DNA of 64,000 nt. Origin: Eumeta japonica. Lineage: Eukaryota > Arthropoda > Insecta > Lepidoptera > Psychidae. Positions 21,560-34,119 of this stretch are shown one piece after another (within the stretch, counting starts at the first letter, position 1; every line of letters starts with the position of its first letter). The notes beneath the pieces are model-generated. The model saw only the letters and a list, made by a program, of their open reading frames with translations. It was not told the origin of the DNA and did no database searches. The position numbers and the translations under genes are program-made. Location: contig BGZK01000077.1 of the NCBI GenBank assembly GCA_005406025.1, positions 558,001 to 622,000 of the forward strand. Direction: 5' to 3'.

Positions 21560-24500
21560 TTATAGAATCTGTATTAACAAAGGTTGATATTCTAAAGGCA
21601 AATAAGTCGTCGTGTCTGGCGCTTGTGCTTAATGTAACTATTATTAAAGTTTTTATAGTCAGTCATGTAATATTAGTATCTCTGTCATAATACCTCTGAA
21701 TTTTAATGTTGAATATTGACAATAGTAGAAAAAAAATCCTAGTTTTATATTGTGTTATTAACTTATTTGCGTTATTAGATTAAGTTACAACGTTAGAATT
21801 AACTACAATTTATACACATAGAATAGGTGGTTATTTTTTCCACCGATGATGTCCGTGTTGAACTGACTCGTTAAAGCTGGCTAAACTTTTAGTAACGGTT
21901 TATGGTCTATGCACATTGGGAGGTACAAAAAACAAGTTGTCTATGAACTTCGTCAATTCATTCTCCACGCACGTCTGTGGCGACGGTGATGTGAACGTTT
22001 TTTTTTTCGTCTATACTTTCGTTTTCTTTTAAGTGCACACCTTCGTAAAAGTAACCAGTGAGAAAACCATAATGCAAACAGATTATGTGTACCTAATACG
22101 ATTACGTGATGTAGCTTATGGTAAAGTTTTGAAATGCACAAGCTAAAGCTTTCAATTAGCCGCATAGAGTTTTGTAAAGACTGTTCATGTCTGATGTAAC
22201 TGCATTAACGTAATTGCATAATTGCACATAATTGTATTTACATTTACATGTGAGCTTAGTAGGTATAATAACACTTCAATTTTGTTTTTGTCTTTTCTCA
22301 GAAGGAATAAGTTATAATTACCGAACCTAAATATAGTTTTATGATTTATAAATGGTTTTGATATGTAAAACATAATAATAACTGTTTTAAAATTAATTTA
22401 ATAAACTAGCAAACTAACCGAAAAATTAGTAAGTAATTATTACAGCAACCGAAATGTCTAATTTCAAACAGTCCTTTGATGAATTTATTTGATAGATAAA
22501 ATTTTTGTACACATAAACCGTAGTTGTTATTATTTATATGAAAAATATTATCGAAAACATTGGAATTGAAATTACTGAATTTTCGTGATATTACAAATTT
22601 GACAGGATTAAGGTACAAGAATAAAATGTAAAGTGCACTTATCAATTTTTGAAGGATGATTTAACACCTTTAATCAACAGCAATTGAAACGCCTCAGTTT
22701 GTCAGTTTACTCCGCATTTTCTCCGTTCCCTTCAAAACACATTCTGTATTGACTGTGCATACGAGGGTATAATCTATGCAAGAATAATACTTGGATGTTC
22801 ACTAGCGTCTAATTTTATGCAAATAGTACACGTCATTCATTGCGCACTATCCCTTAGAGGTCTTCAAAAATGTTACTCGGATATCTGTTTCGTCATGGTT
22901 ATCTCTCTGTACAACGTTGTCGCGTCACAGTAAAGTTTAGTCTCGGACTTTCTACAATTTCCCGTTTTACCTCAAACTGGGCGTCTTATTGTGTTCATGG
23001 AAAGTTGTCAAACGCACTATCGCTAACTGCGCCGGCGCCGTCCTACGTAGTCGGTACGTTTAAGAAACTGATCTCATGATAGACAATTTTTATTGAGATG
23101 TCGTTGATCAAATGATTATTTTTCCCATGGCTTAAGCGCGACCGATATGTACATTTTCTTTGCAGTGTTTACCAAATTTACAAAAAAAACTAGTCCACAT
23201 TATATTAAGCACTTCCATAAAAATATTCGAGGTGAACGTAGGAAATGTTTCAGGTCAATAAACCAGAAAAATGTGTATGTGAGCGATTGAACAGCAATAT
23301 TAATATTACTGAAAGAAATCCGGGCAGTAGCCGTTGAGCCTACGGATCGGCTGTAAAACTCTCCGCTTTCAGCTTCAACCTCTAAAATTTAAGTGTGCGC
23401 ACAATTTCAAGATCTTTGAGTCTTTGATGTATTCGAGTGGGGCGTGAGTATTATATTTTTAAGTCGTCGAGCTCGAAATCACTTATGTATTATTTTGGCG
23501 CTTTTGAATAATAATTAAAGAAAAACAGATAATTTTAATTTGTATCTATAGCGATTTCTCTCGAACGGTTTAAAGAATTTAATCCCTATCAACACTGTCT
23601 GTGTAGCTTTAGTGTTGATTAGATTTCTGTCAGTCGAATAGTTTATCTAAGTGAGCGATGATACGTAGTGCTTGAGGAACTCAGGTTATTTGTAAAAACG
23701 CTATGAAAGCACTTTATCTAGATTATTTGCTTTTTGTTGCTGTATTATTAGGTGTAATTATTTATTAAACATAAACATTTACGTATTTCTCTCTATTTAG
23801 CATCGACAACGAGACAACTGTCTCCTGTAAAAACAGAATGGGTAGTAATTTAGAACGTCTAAATAAATCAGCTAGATCCGTATTTTGTAATTTTTTTATT
23901 CGCTTTGAATTTACTGAAACAAAATTTTGAATTCAGTGATGCCCAAACGACAAATCCTTTTCACTGAGGTGACAGTGACTTTAATCGACCATTCAAAAGT
24001 TTTATTACTCGTGCACACGCAATAAGATATGCACAGACATACATTATGTTCTGAGACCGCTTATGGAAATAGTTGTTTATTTCCTTATATAAAACGCCTA
24101 AATGTCAATATCTTATGAAATGTGACTGAAAATAATAATTTCTCGAATTCATTATTATTATTTTTAAAAAAGGATACTATACGGCAGTAAATTTTTTACA
24201 AGAAAAAAATTACACATTAGATGAAATGTCATTTTGCTATTAATGAGGTGGTACTTTTTTATATTTGCATATTTTACAAAATAATTAGTAAAATGCTCAT
24301 GTCTGGATGTCTTGATTTGACTATTTGTATAAACGTCTGTAAGGAATATTTGTCTATAGTAGGTGCATGATACTCATTAGTCAGCGGTCAGAGGAATTTA
24401 ATTAAATATGAATTTATAATTGTAAAATTATAGTAAATATTCTCATTTTACATAATATAATTTTCTATTTTAGAAACATTGTTCAAATTCGTTAAACAGC

Positions 24501-25080
24501 GTTCTATAACTATGAACACAAAAGGTCTAGTTTATTTGAATTGCTTTTGTTCGTGTAACTGTCAGCCACGGAATTGCGTGTGAAGGTTTAACATATTTCC
24601 AGTAAAATATTACCTTTTCGGATTTATGGCTGGGAGAATGTTTAGTCGATTTTTTTTTATTTGAAGCTCAGTATATAAAAGTAATTACAAGTAACGGATT
24701 TAGAACATTACAAAATGTCATATATATAACTAGCTCTTCCTTGCCGCTTTCTAATTCAAAATTCATGTAGATCATATTCTTAGTTAATGTTTAAGCACCG
24801 ATAAAAATAAATGAAAATAAAAATACTTTTATGGGGTACAAATTAATCGTCGAAAATCTGGGTTTTAGCAATAATTTTAAAAATGTATAATACGAAGTCA
24901 AGTCATACAAGGGTGTTCGCGAGTGTAAGGTGTGTTTTCAAAATAAGTACATAATTTTATATTGAAAAATGATTCAAATTTTTTATATTTATTAAAATTT
25001 ATCATGTTTAAATAATGACCTGTATAGATATATACTGGTTGATCCCACTTTTATCATCAAGGCAATTTTATTGTCAAGAT
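21560..25080. other. A+T-rich noncoding stretch
   Basis: No gene supported. 22860-23070 and 23310-23420 are more balanced in composition (for example GCGCCGGCGCCGTCC near 23030, and CCGTTGAGCCTACGGATCGG near 23330). Their frames are short and show no domain or clear splice borders. They could be conserved regulatory DNA. Confidence 0.5.
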
Positions 25081-25081
25081 T

Positions 25082-25252
25082 ATAAAGTAAAATTAATATG
25101 AGAGTAGATGTTATTGCATATATTTGAGCACTAAGTTCATAAAGGAAAATTAATATGGGAATAGATGTTATTGCATATATCTGAGCACTAAGCCCATAAA
25201 GGAAAATTAATATGAAAGTGGATGTTATTGCATATATCTGAGCACTAAGCCC
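25082..25252 (+). repeat. 57-bp tandem repeat, 3 units
   Basis: Units 25082-25138, 25139-25195 and 25196-25252 share ATAAAGxAAAATTAATATG, then GATGTTATTGCATATAT and TGAGCACTAAG, with a few differences. Units 2 and 3 are most alike. Confidence 0.95.
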
Positions 25253-25358
25253 TTCGCTCTAATTATTAATTATCACTTTAATTATTGTAATTGACTGTTT
25301 ATCTAATAATACATATCTATATATTTAAAATGAGATGCTAGTATTTGATTTTGATGTA

Positions 25359-25398
25359 ATAATCTTAAATTAGTACACTTGTACTAATTTAAGATTAT
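25359..25398. repeat. Perfect inverted repeat, 18-bp arms, 4-nt loop
   Basis: 25359-25376 (ATAATCTTAAATTAGTAC) is exactly complementary to 25381-25398, with ACTT between. Confidence 0.97.
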
Positions 25399-25749
25399 GA
25401 CACATACTTTGTGTTAACGACTGTGACAATTTATACTATTGAAAGAAAATTTTACAAAATAATCTAAAAAAAAGTAATTTTATTTATATTTAATACTATA
25501 CCTACTTAAATCCTAATCGAAATGTGATTAAAAAATTAGGTACCATAACAAACACAAAAGTTACTTTGTAAAATATAAAAAAAAAGGAAATGGCGGTTAA
25601 TGGCGGCTTTTCCTAATTTAAACTGTCATATGACCAAATTAATTGCTCGCTATGCTTCATCAGTCGTATTATGAAACCAGTTCATTTACATTATAAAGAC
25701 TTTCTATTAATGTCGCGATGTTGTTTTCGATAGTGCGTGTAATATAATA

Positions 25750-25968
25750 AAATTTCGCCTACGCCCGCCGTCACATTAACGTCGTGTACTGTGATGGCCG
25801 GTGAGAGCGCTTGATTTTGGTACTTGTCTGTGGTCATTGAAGTTGACAGTGATACGTCCATTGACGTAAAAATAAGCGGACCGAGTATTGCTCAGCAACG
25901 ATCGACGTCCTCCAAAGCGAGTCAGCTCGCTGTAAAACATACGAGCGATAAATACAACTTCGTACCGA
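25750..25968 (+). other. Candidate first or internal exon ending at a strong donor
   Basis: A G+C-balanced stretch ends CGTACCGA|GTAAGT (GT at 25969). The last part is open in one frame and reads VIEVDSDTSIDVKISG and on through TSDKYNFVP to the donor. No acceptor is evident upstream, so if real it would be a first exon beginning near the CpG-containing text at 25755-25800. I do not recognise the product. It is also nearly open on the minus strand, a warning that the openness may be compositional. Confidence 0.25.
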
Positions 25969-26524
25969 GTAAGTCTGTCGACTGTCATTGTGTTCTCATT
26001 TTCTACTGAGTCACATGGACATTGTACCAAATGTCTTCCCGTTCTTTATCATTAACTCAATTTCTAAAGATAGAAATTACTGTACGAAACTGCTCGGTAA
26101 TAGTGTTAATTAATTTTGTCAAAAAAGTTGAATAAAGTTTCTTGAAAGTAGTCTTTGGTCCACCCAAACACCTCACTCCGCCTCAATTACACAAATAAAG
26201 GAAAGGACGGTAGTTGCGTTTTTTATCAATTTAGCACTGCATACAGATTATATTTATGTATATCGTACAAGACACGCAATGAATATGCAGCTATATATTT
26301 ATCGACACAGATTTTTATGTTCAGAGAAGAAGAAAACTAAAAACAGAATAGAAAAATCATCCGACCGTACTGGAATCAATCGTTCGTCTATCTATAATAT
26401 TAACGAAGAAAGAACTAGAATGAAAATCAGTTTTGAAATTGACCAGGAATACTAAATTTATATATAACAACCAAAATATATAGGCCGGCCGGCTTTTCAT
26501 TTGTTCATTTTAACCATTGAACAA

Positions 26525-26800
26525 AACTGCTGGACGTAAGCATCCCCAGTAGACTTCCACGACTCACGATCAGACTTCCATGATCCTATATTACCCATGT
26601 AACCAACGATGGCCCGTAATCTTTATCAGGTTGTTAGTCTATCTAATGGGAGGCCGTCCCACGCTGTGACATTTGAGTTCGTGGTCGTCACTCTGCAACC
26701 TTTCTTCCTCGACACTTATTTGTTGTAAGATTTATGTGGCTTGCGCATTGCCATTTCGACTTCTGGTTCTGTGAGCTATATTGGTCACAGAATATGGCCC
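26525..26800 (-). mobile_element. RTE-type LINE reverse-transcriptase C-terminal fragment
   Basis: The minus-strand reading contains GRPPIR, a stop, TNNLIKITGHRWLHG and RIMEV in the right order. These match the pattern GRPxxRWTDDLxKxxGxRWMxxAQDRxxW found at the end of RTE/BovB-type ORFs in Lepidoptera. Many substitutions and stops show it is ancient and dead. It is flanked by A+T-rich DNA at 26040-26460, where I see nothing. Confidence 0.6.
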
Positions 26801-26989
26801 TTTTTTAATATGCTATCAATTTCGTATGCATGCGATTTTCTAGGGCGACCCTTGCCGACCTTTCCGTTACCCACATTCATTCTATAGATTTTTTTTGTCA
26901 GTTTGTTTTCATTCATTCTTTCTAGATCATCAAACTGTAACATGAAGTTTTTCTACTATAGTCTATTTTTTATTATAAATATATGACTA

Positions 26990-27075
26990 ATATATAAGGC
27001 GATGTGTATGTATGTTCCCTATGAACTTCAAAACGACTCGACCGATTTCAATGAAATTTTCAGATAATCTTCAAA
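26990..27075 (+). repeat. LINE-derived repeat head
   Basis: ATATAAGGCGATGTGTATGT, then TCCCTATGAACTTCAAAACG and ACTCGACCGATTTCAATG, follow the usual pattern of an insect LINE-derived repeat (address-like GTATGTATG, then CGACCGATTTxAATG). Confidence 0.45.
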
Positions 27076-27084
27076 TTAGCAGGG

Positions 27085-27190
27085 GTAAACGAGCGTGCGA
27101 GCCACCAAAGTGTAGATGGTCACCGCTGCTCATGGACGCTCTCGACGGAGTAGTCACCTGTCCGTAGGTGGCCTAGTGGGTAAAAATATT
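27085..27190 (+). repeat. SINE-like repeat fragment
   Basis: ACGAGCGTGCGAGCCACC followed by GTCACCGCTGCTCATGGACG resembles the lepidopteran repeat with GCxxGxGGGTCACCTGATGG and TTACCGCCGCCCATGGACAC. The same family appears on the minus strand at 36.1 kb. Confidence 0.5.
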
Positions 27191-28502
27191 TTGGTAGGAT
27201 ATCTGATGGAGGAAAGAGTGGGCTGCAGAAAAAAGGAAAGTTGTGGGGTGATGAAGGAAGAGTGGGCCACCAGAATTCTCACTTACTAGACGAAACACAA
27301 CAACGGTAACTTACTTCTCGTTATGTACTGCAGTTAAATTTACTGTAGCGTGCCTCTATCACAATAAATGGCAATTATATGTTATATTTTCCCTAAGAAT
27401 AAATAATTTTTTTTAGACATAACAAGACACTGTCACATGACCCGAGATACTATCCCCGAGAAGTCATCTGGCTATAGATAATTGCTGCTAGCCTCGAGAA
27501 GTCGGGGTGGGTCGCAAGTATATTTATACACAAAAACACTAAAATCAATAATAGTACAGGCCCCAAACTATCCCACTGATATTTTGTCATTTTTTAAACC
27601 GTATTCGATTATGTGTCCATATGCGATGTTTTATACGCTAAAAATACTATCGTTGCAATGTGCAATTCTCACTTCCTTATAAACGGGTCTAAGTCTGAAA
27701 TTACTAGACCTGAGGCATTTAAATGCAACGAGAACGACCTAGATCGGTCGGCCGAGAACGCACGAGAACGCCGCCTCCCGCACTGTGTATCTAGAGAATG
27801 CGGTTAAATAATGCGATTGTTTTATGAGTTAATTTCGTGTTGTGTCTCTGGCAAGTTTTATTTCGGTACAGTCTAATAAATTTCGCAATAAGTCCGGAAC
27901 AAAACGATTTGTGCAATACGATGTGTGATAAAAAAAGCGAAGGTGGCCGATATATATATAAAGATTTTTTGCCCCTGAATCGGAATTTCGCGGGTTTGAA
28001 TAATGTGAAATGCTTAAAAAACCCAAGTCTTTCAATCCGACACTAAAATATTATGAAAGCGTGTACGCTTCAGGTTGATAAAAATATCGGACTTGACATT
28101 GGAAACTATTATATTTTTTCTTGGACTCATTGTTTCCTATGTCAGGTTCAATAATAGTAACACGCAATACAAGATTTATTGAAAACTTGTATTTTGTAAT
28201 AAGTTAAAGCCATAAAATATGACACCATAATTCACGCACGAGAAAGTGCTCCGATGTCGCTTTTTAGGATTTCGTAATCGATTACTACTTATTATTACTT
28301 GTCAAGTTACGCAATGTCTTTTTAAATGTATACACATTTTTTGATATGCATGTGATTTTAGTGCAAACTTCATAGAAAATAAAAAAAAATTGTTTGGTGA
28401 TTAGTATTATAGTTTTTGTAATAAATTTCTTGGCCTTGGTGGTTATGATAAGGCTTCTTCAATGAATAGACAATTTTTTATTCAAGATCCCATATATATG
28501 TA

Positions 28503-28772
28503 TTGTCCGACGATGAAGAATCCACGCTTTTTCCTAGACTCTCAGTTTTAGCACGTACTATTTGGAAGCATGAATATGTAATAGACTTCCTAATAACTTT
28601 GAACGCCTGCTACATCACAATATATCCCATTTTTTTCCCCAGATTAAACCGCATGGGGCGTTCAGCGGGAGAGTTGCGTTGCTTATTTTTAATGTACGGC
28701 GATGTATTTTTCCTTGTTTTATTTTTTGAAGTTCCATTACACTTCTCCGACTTTCCTCTCGCAGGTCACTAG
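28503..28772 (+). pseudogene. Possible hAT dimerisation-domain scrap
   Basis: The 89-codon frame opens SDDEESTLFPRLSVLARTIW. LFPRLSVLAR is a good match to the start of the hAT C-terminal dimerisation motif (xFPxLSxLARxxLxIPxTS). What follows does not fit the family. It may be a short transposase relic fused by deletion to unrelated sequence. I see no terminal repeats. 27200-28500 holds no other recognisable gene. Confidence 0.3.
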
Positions 28773-28779
28773 GAAAAAT

Positions 28780-31095
28780 AAATTAGTTTAATCTATGAGT
28801 TAATGAACAAAGACTTTTAATCAAGTTTAGAAAGTAAGAGTGCGTACTGCCACGCACGCCCGCGCTCGATTAATTTCAGCGAAAGAAGTAGTGCGATTTT
28901 TTCTATCGCGGTAATGAGATGACCCAGTATTTGACGTTGGTGCGGCTGAACGCCTCTGGCTACATGAAGTCTATGAGCTCATTATGGCGAAATGTACTTC
29001 TATTGGTACATGGCGTTTATCAGAATCTATATAGATTTTTATACGCACATTGCTGATAACGTAGATCAGCCCGGGCATTTGTATTGATTTACTACATATA
29101 TATGCACGGATCGTAGAAACACAGCCCCATTATTATGTTTTTATTGAATGAAGGGCTTACTTAAAAGTATTGATTTTTTAATGTGTACAGGTAAATTTCA
29201 AATGCAAATCAGTATGTATTTTAGTATATCATGAATTTTAAAACACATATTAAAACTGATTCATTATTAATAAAATATTTTATATTTCGTTAATATGCCA
29301 TAATCTTTTACCATGAAATATTAATATAAATAAACTGTTTTAATTTCATACGTTGATCGATCTATTGCCCTTAATTTGGTATTAAAACATGCTCAGCTAT
29401 ACATACAAAAACATAGCATTGATATATCTAATTTCCATTTAAATCGCCAATTGTTCTTATTTCAACTTCAGTCTTCAGTTACGGTCCTGTTCCCGATTGA
29501 ATTTTCGATACCCCATTTCCGATGCTCATAGCGTTTCAGCAAGTATATAGATAGGTGTTTAATTTCCAACCAATTCTTGATTTTGCCTAGAATTTACGTT
29601 CTATTTTGAAAATACAATGATATAATGCTATTATTTGATACCTAGTCCATTTGAAATGAATATAGAAGACCGTTTTAGGAACTCTATACCGCCTTCAAGT
29701 AGGGCCATGGAACGCGAGTTGATAAGACTCTTTAAGAGTCTTAATATTCAGGGTGTGATGATGGAGTCGGAAGATTGTCGCATAAACATTAAAATTACCT
29801 GTGCAATTCTTTCGTTCATTTGATTTACTTTGATGCCTATTTCTTATAGTAAATTTTATTTGAAATAACTAAATAAACGTCCTATTTGGTAATATGATTT
29901 ACCAAAGAAAATTTTAATGTAGTTGTTTACAAAAAAAAATGTAATTATAAAGTCGAAAAGATAATTAAAATTTTATAAAAGCGTAGTCATCACTAACTTA
30001 AGGTAATTATTCCATATTGACACGCAAGCAAAATAATTACTTACTCAGACTTCTTTTTTATTTCAACTAAAACGCAGTATACTACTAATTAGTCTTACCC
30101 CTTTTGATTTTTTATTTTGCCGATGAATGTTATTCACTGATCACTCGTGAGAAATGATGGAATGTGTATCGATTGTCTATTGCACATTGTTTTTCATTGT
30201 CCAATTGTATAGATTTTGTTTCGGACATTGCGCTAAGAAACTAATTGTTATTGGACATCGATTCGCCATCGTGTAGATCAACCTGAAATGGTTCTGGTAT
30301 TGTTTTTTGTGCCAACCGCTTTTTATGTTACTACATCTGTAATATCATCGCATAATAAATGCAACAATGTCATTAATAAGTTGCACAACTCTAAGCAATG
30401 ATATAAAAAAAAAACAGTACATAAACAGTTCTGTCTCGCGTTAATAATCGTTTCGTGGTGGCCGAAATCGTCGGCGCACGATTCGCAAGCATTTTCATCT
30501 CGCTCTTTCTACAATGAAAGTAAAAGCGAAGGAGCGAGACAGAATCAATCACAAATAGAGATCTTATTTCGGAATGTGAATCGTATTTTTACGGTTCGTC
30601 GTACGGATTATGTCACTTGTTAAATTTCTTCGGAAATTATCCTGTGGCAGTTTGCGTTAATCAAGTATTGTTACGAAATGTATTTAAGATTGCCTTATAT
30701 CTAGATGTTAATAAAGATAATAGCTATTTTTAATACTATCTGGTCTATTTATCGACAGAAGGAGGGCGAATCTGAAAGATTAATGGTCCTAGTAACCTCG
30801 AAAGAGCTATGCCGTTATTGTGCTGTCTGCCTGTCTACCTTTTGTAGTCTGTGTGGTTTCCTCGCTGTACACATTCGAATGGTGGAACAGGTATCCTACT
30901 TATTGTAAAAAAAAAAAATGGTTTCCGTTTGCCTCTAATGTGTTACAATGAAATTATTTTTACATTTGTTTAGAAAACTTACAGCAGTGATTGTTATTAA
31001 ATTGGTTCTTTTGTTTTTATAAAGTAAAACTTAAACCACTACTGATCAAAAAGAAATATACATACAATAAACCTGTCATTAAGTAAGTGACAAAT
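28780..31095. other. Noncoding stretch
   Basis: No gene supported. 29190 has CAG|GTAAAT after a T-rich tract. 29460-29520 is a short minus-orientation piece resembling the quasi-periodic repeat. 30426-30546 starts TTCTGTCTCGC and ends with its exact complement GCGAGACAGAA, so it may be a tiny foldback. The 62-codon frame at 29635 has no known domain. Confidence 0.5.
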
Positions 31096-31096
31096 C

Positions 31097-31098
<2 letters not shown>

Positions 31099-31142
<44 letters not shown>
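31099..31142. repeat. (AT)n microsatellite
   Basis: An uninterrupted AT dinucleotide run of about 22 repeats. Confidence 0.97.
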
Positions 31143-31145
<3 letters not shown>

Positions 31146-31329
31146 TTATTTTGGTATTTATTCTAAATTAAGGTAATCATTTGAATTGTGCAAAGTTTCA
31201 ACGCTCACGCGCCATTAACTTTCGCCGGTGAGTAACAGAAAGTTGTCAAAGTGATACCGTTGCCGTATTATACGACAATGATATGCATTTGACGATTGAT
31301 TGTAACAGAAGGTTCGCTAAAATCTACAA

Positions 31330-31367
31330 GTGAATGCGAAGTTTCCTATTGGAAACTTCGCATTCAC
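31330..31367. repeat. Perfect inverted repeat, 17-bp arms, 4-nt loop
   Basis: 31330-31346 (GTGAATGCGAAGTTTCC) is exactly complementary to 31351-31367, with TATT between. Confidence 0.97.
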
Positions 31368-31399
31368 GGGTAGAGCTAACGCCAGGTAAAAAATTAGAT

Positions 31400-33800
31400 C
31401 GACTCTCAAAATGTATGAGTATCTTGAAGGTTACGGATAGCTCTAGGACGTTGGTTGTATACGTACGAGTAGATTAAATAAAAAATTGTAGACCGATTAG
31501 CTTTCTATTTTACATTCTATTCTACAAAAAATGTGTGTATGTATCAGCTCCGACGCACGACTGGAGTTTACTCCTTAGGAACGATTATAAAATAAATAGA
31601 TTAGCGAATGAGGGTAAATGAATGTATTTTTATATTACTTAAAGCATGCATGATATTTATATTATTTTTTTATATATATTATTTATTTATTTATATTAAT
31701 TATACAATTAATCCGTTAAAATACAAAACAAAACCATGAAAACATAAACAATGATAATTTTATGGAATAAAGTTTTAAGGAAGATTGATTTTATTCACCA
31801 TTTATGTCATCTTGCGTTGTATTTATTCCAGGAACAATATCGACATCATCGAATACTGAGACAATTGGTTTGTAGTAACTAAAATATGATACGTGGAGGT
31901 CGGAAGATATATATGTATAGACAATTTAACTTATTTGTAAAAATTATTTATACGCTTACCACATTACCGCATCCACGTGTTTTTCAATTCTAGCTTACTA
32001 TCACTCGAAGAGGTTATTTCCGTATTTTATAATGTTTTATAAACTTTATTTATCTGTTAGTTCTCTTAATTTACACATAAATATCAATTTAATATATATC
32101 AATTTATATAAATATAGATAAAATTTATAATTTGAGATCAAAACTCCGCAAGTTGACAGTTGTTATTTATTAACATTAAACTAATAAAATATATACTGAT
32201 AGAGTTATGTCGGCGCTATACTTTACATATTCTGCTAGGGGACGTGCAAGATAAGTTGCGCATGAATATGAAGACTATACACGTGCATAGTCTCCATACA
32301 CGTGACTGACCTGAACATAACGTAATGCCAAGTTTGATTTTTCTTCCCATGATGTTTCATACCCGGGACTTATATATGAAAAATCGATTCTTAAGGAGTA
32401 AACTAAAAACGATACAGTAAGTAAATTATACTCTGATAGTGATGGTATTGAATACGCATACCTAATCGATATCATTTGTTTTATCTCAAAATGATACAAG
32501 AAATTCAGTGACGTAAATCCTCATTTCCATTCTATTCTCAATGATAAGGCATATTTTGGAGGTCTGTTATTAATAATTTTAGTTTTAGTTGGATAACGTT
32601 GTAGTAGTTTAAAAAACCATATATAAAGTATTGAATTAATTTAAAAATTGTAAAATGGTGTATTTAAATGAAAACTAATCTTAAGTATTTATTAATTAGT
32701 AGGCTCATAAAAGTACTTCCAAAATATCAAAACACTTACAAGTAAGGTATTCTTTTTAACTAAAATTACAACCTGTATCAGAGTAATCAAATCTTAGATA
32801 GATCAAGTGCACGCGCAGTACAAGACGCAATGGAATGTGGGTCATTAAAGGTTTTTTTTACTTCGTCCTCGGGTCCTCCGAGAAGGATTCGTCTTGCCCA
32901 TCACTATTATTGAACTCGACTGTTAGTATACAGGACGTTTCAAGGTTTATTATTATATATTGCCGATTTAGTTTCTTTACGCATCTTAGTAAAAACGAAT
33001 AATTATTTTGTACTAGGAATCGCACCCTACTTTACCTGCTTGTACATGAAATTTTATTTATTCTCTATCTGGATTTTAATCTCTATCCGTATTTTTATTT
33101 CAAATTGATTATGAATTTTTTAAAGTCATTTCTAGATAAAAATTATTATACGCTTTTCATTTTTCAAGCTTATCTTATGTTAAAATGAATCACTTAAATT
33201 CGGTATGTTCAATCAATCACTTAGTAAAAAAGTTACAAATAAACAGAATAACAATAATGATATGAGTATTTTCCATCAAGTAGCATAAATTAATGTGGCT
33301 TAAGTTGAACAAAAGCATTGACAATATTCGATAATCGTAAATCAATGAAGTTCATTGAATCATTACCATAGTGAATTCATAGATTATACTGCATATAAAA
33401 AATTATTAATGTTGAAGTACTGCAGAGAAATCAGGCTTTATTTATTTTCATCTTATTTTAAAGGATTTAGCAACTTACTGTAACTGGGGTTCTTGGTGTC
33501 GGTAAAATTTGCAATTTATTTAATAATTGTATTAAAAATTATAAATAATATACCAGCCTGTACTTTAATGACATCAAAATGATTTCGAATTAAGATAACG
33601 TTTTGCTGAAAGTCTATGTCTAGTGCTGCACAAATGAGACTTATTTTCAATGCACAAGGTGAGACGAAGTTTGGTGTTATGGTTTGGTACTTTTTATTAA
33701 AACATATATATTAAAAACTTTTAGATGTAGTCCACTGAAACGATCAATTCATAAAGTTGATTGGAAATACTTTTCCCATGTTTAAAAATTATACATTTTA
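31400..33800. other. A+T-rich noncoding stretch
   Basis: Nothing recognisable. 32840-32920 has a slightly G+C-richer patch. Confidence 0.6.
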
Positions 33801-33809
33801 TGGCATCCT

Positions 33810-33945
33810 TAGTCATTCGTATCAGCCATCCACCGAAGAAGCCTATGTCCGACTTCCTTTCTAGATTTCCATAACGTACTATTTCGGGCTATCTGCATCC
33901 AACGGTGACCCGTGACCTCTACCCGTCAGTCAGTCTACTTCATGG
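33810..33945 (-). mobile_element. Second RTE-type LINE C-terminal fragment
   Basis: The minus reading TD, a stop, RVEVTGHRWMQIARNSTLWK and SRKE follows the DDLxKVxGxRWMxxAQxRxxW pattern in one frame. It is short and broken, and different enough from the 26.5 kb piece to be an independent insertion. The flank up to 34110 has similar composition and may belong to it. Confidence 0.55.
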
Positions 33946-34119
33946 AACCTAACTTCTACGCTGCTATATTCAGTTCGCAGTCGCCATTCGACACATTGAT
34001 CGAGGCCATCATTAAGTCCACTATACCTCAGTGCCAGAGACTAAAGTCATTAAACTGTCTGTATTGCCGATGATAACCTACGTACCCTGACATGGTGTTT
34101 TACCGTTGGTCTTATATAC

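Noticed and set aside
22870..23079. 69-codon + frame as a gene
   Set aside because: No domain, no splice borders, no start context. Only its composition is slightly unusual.
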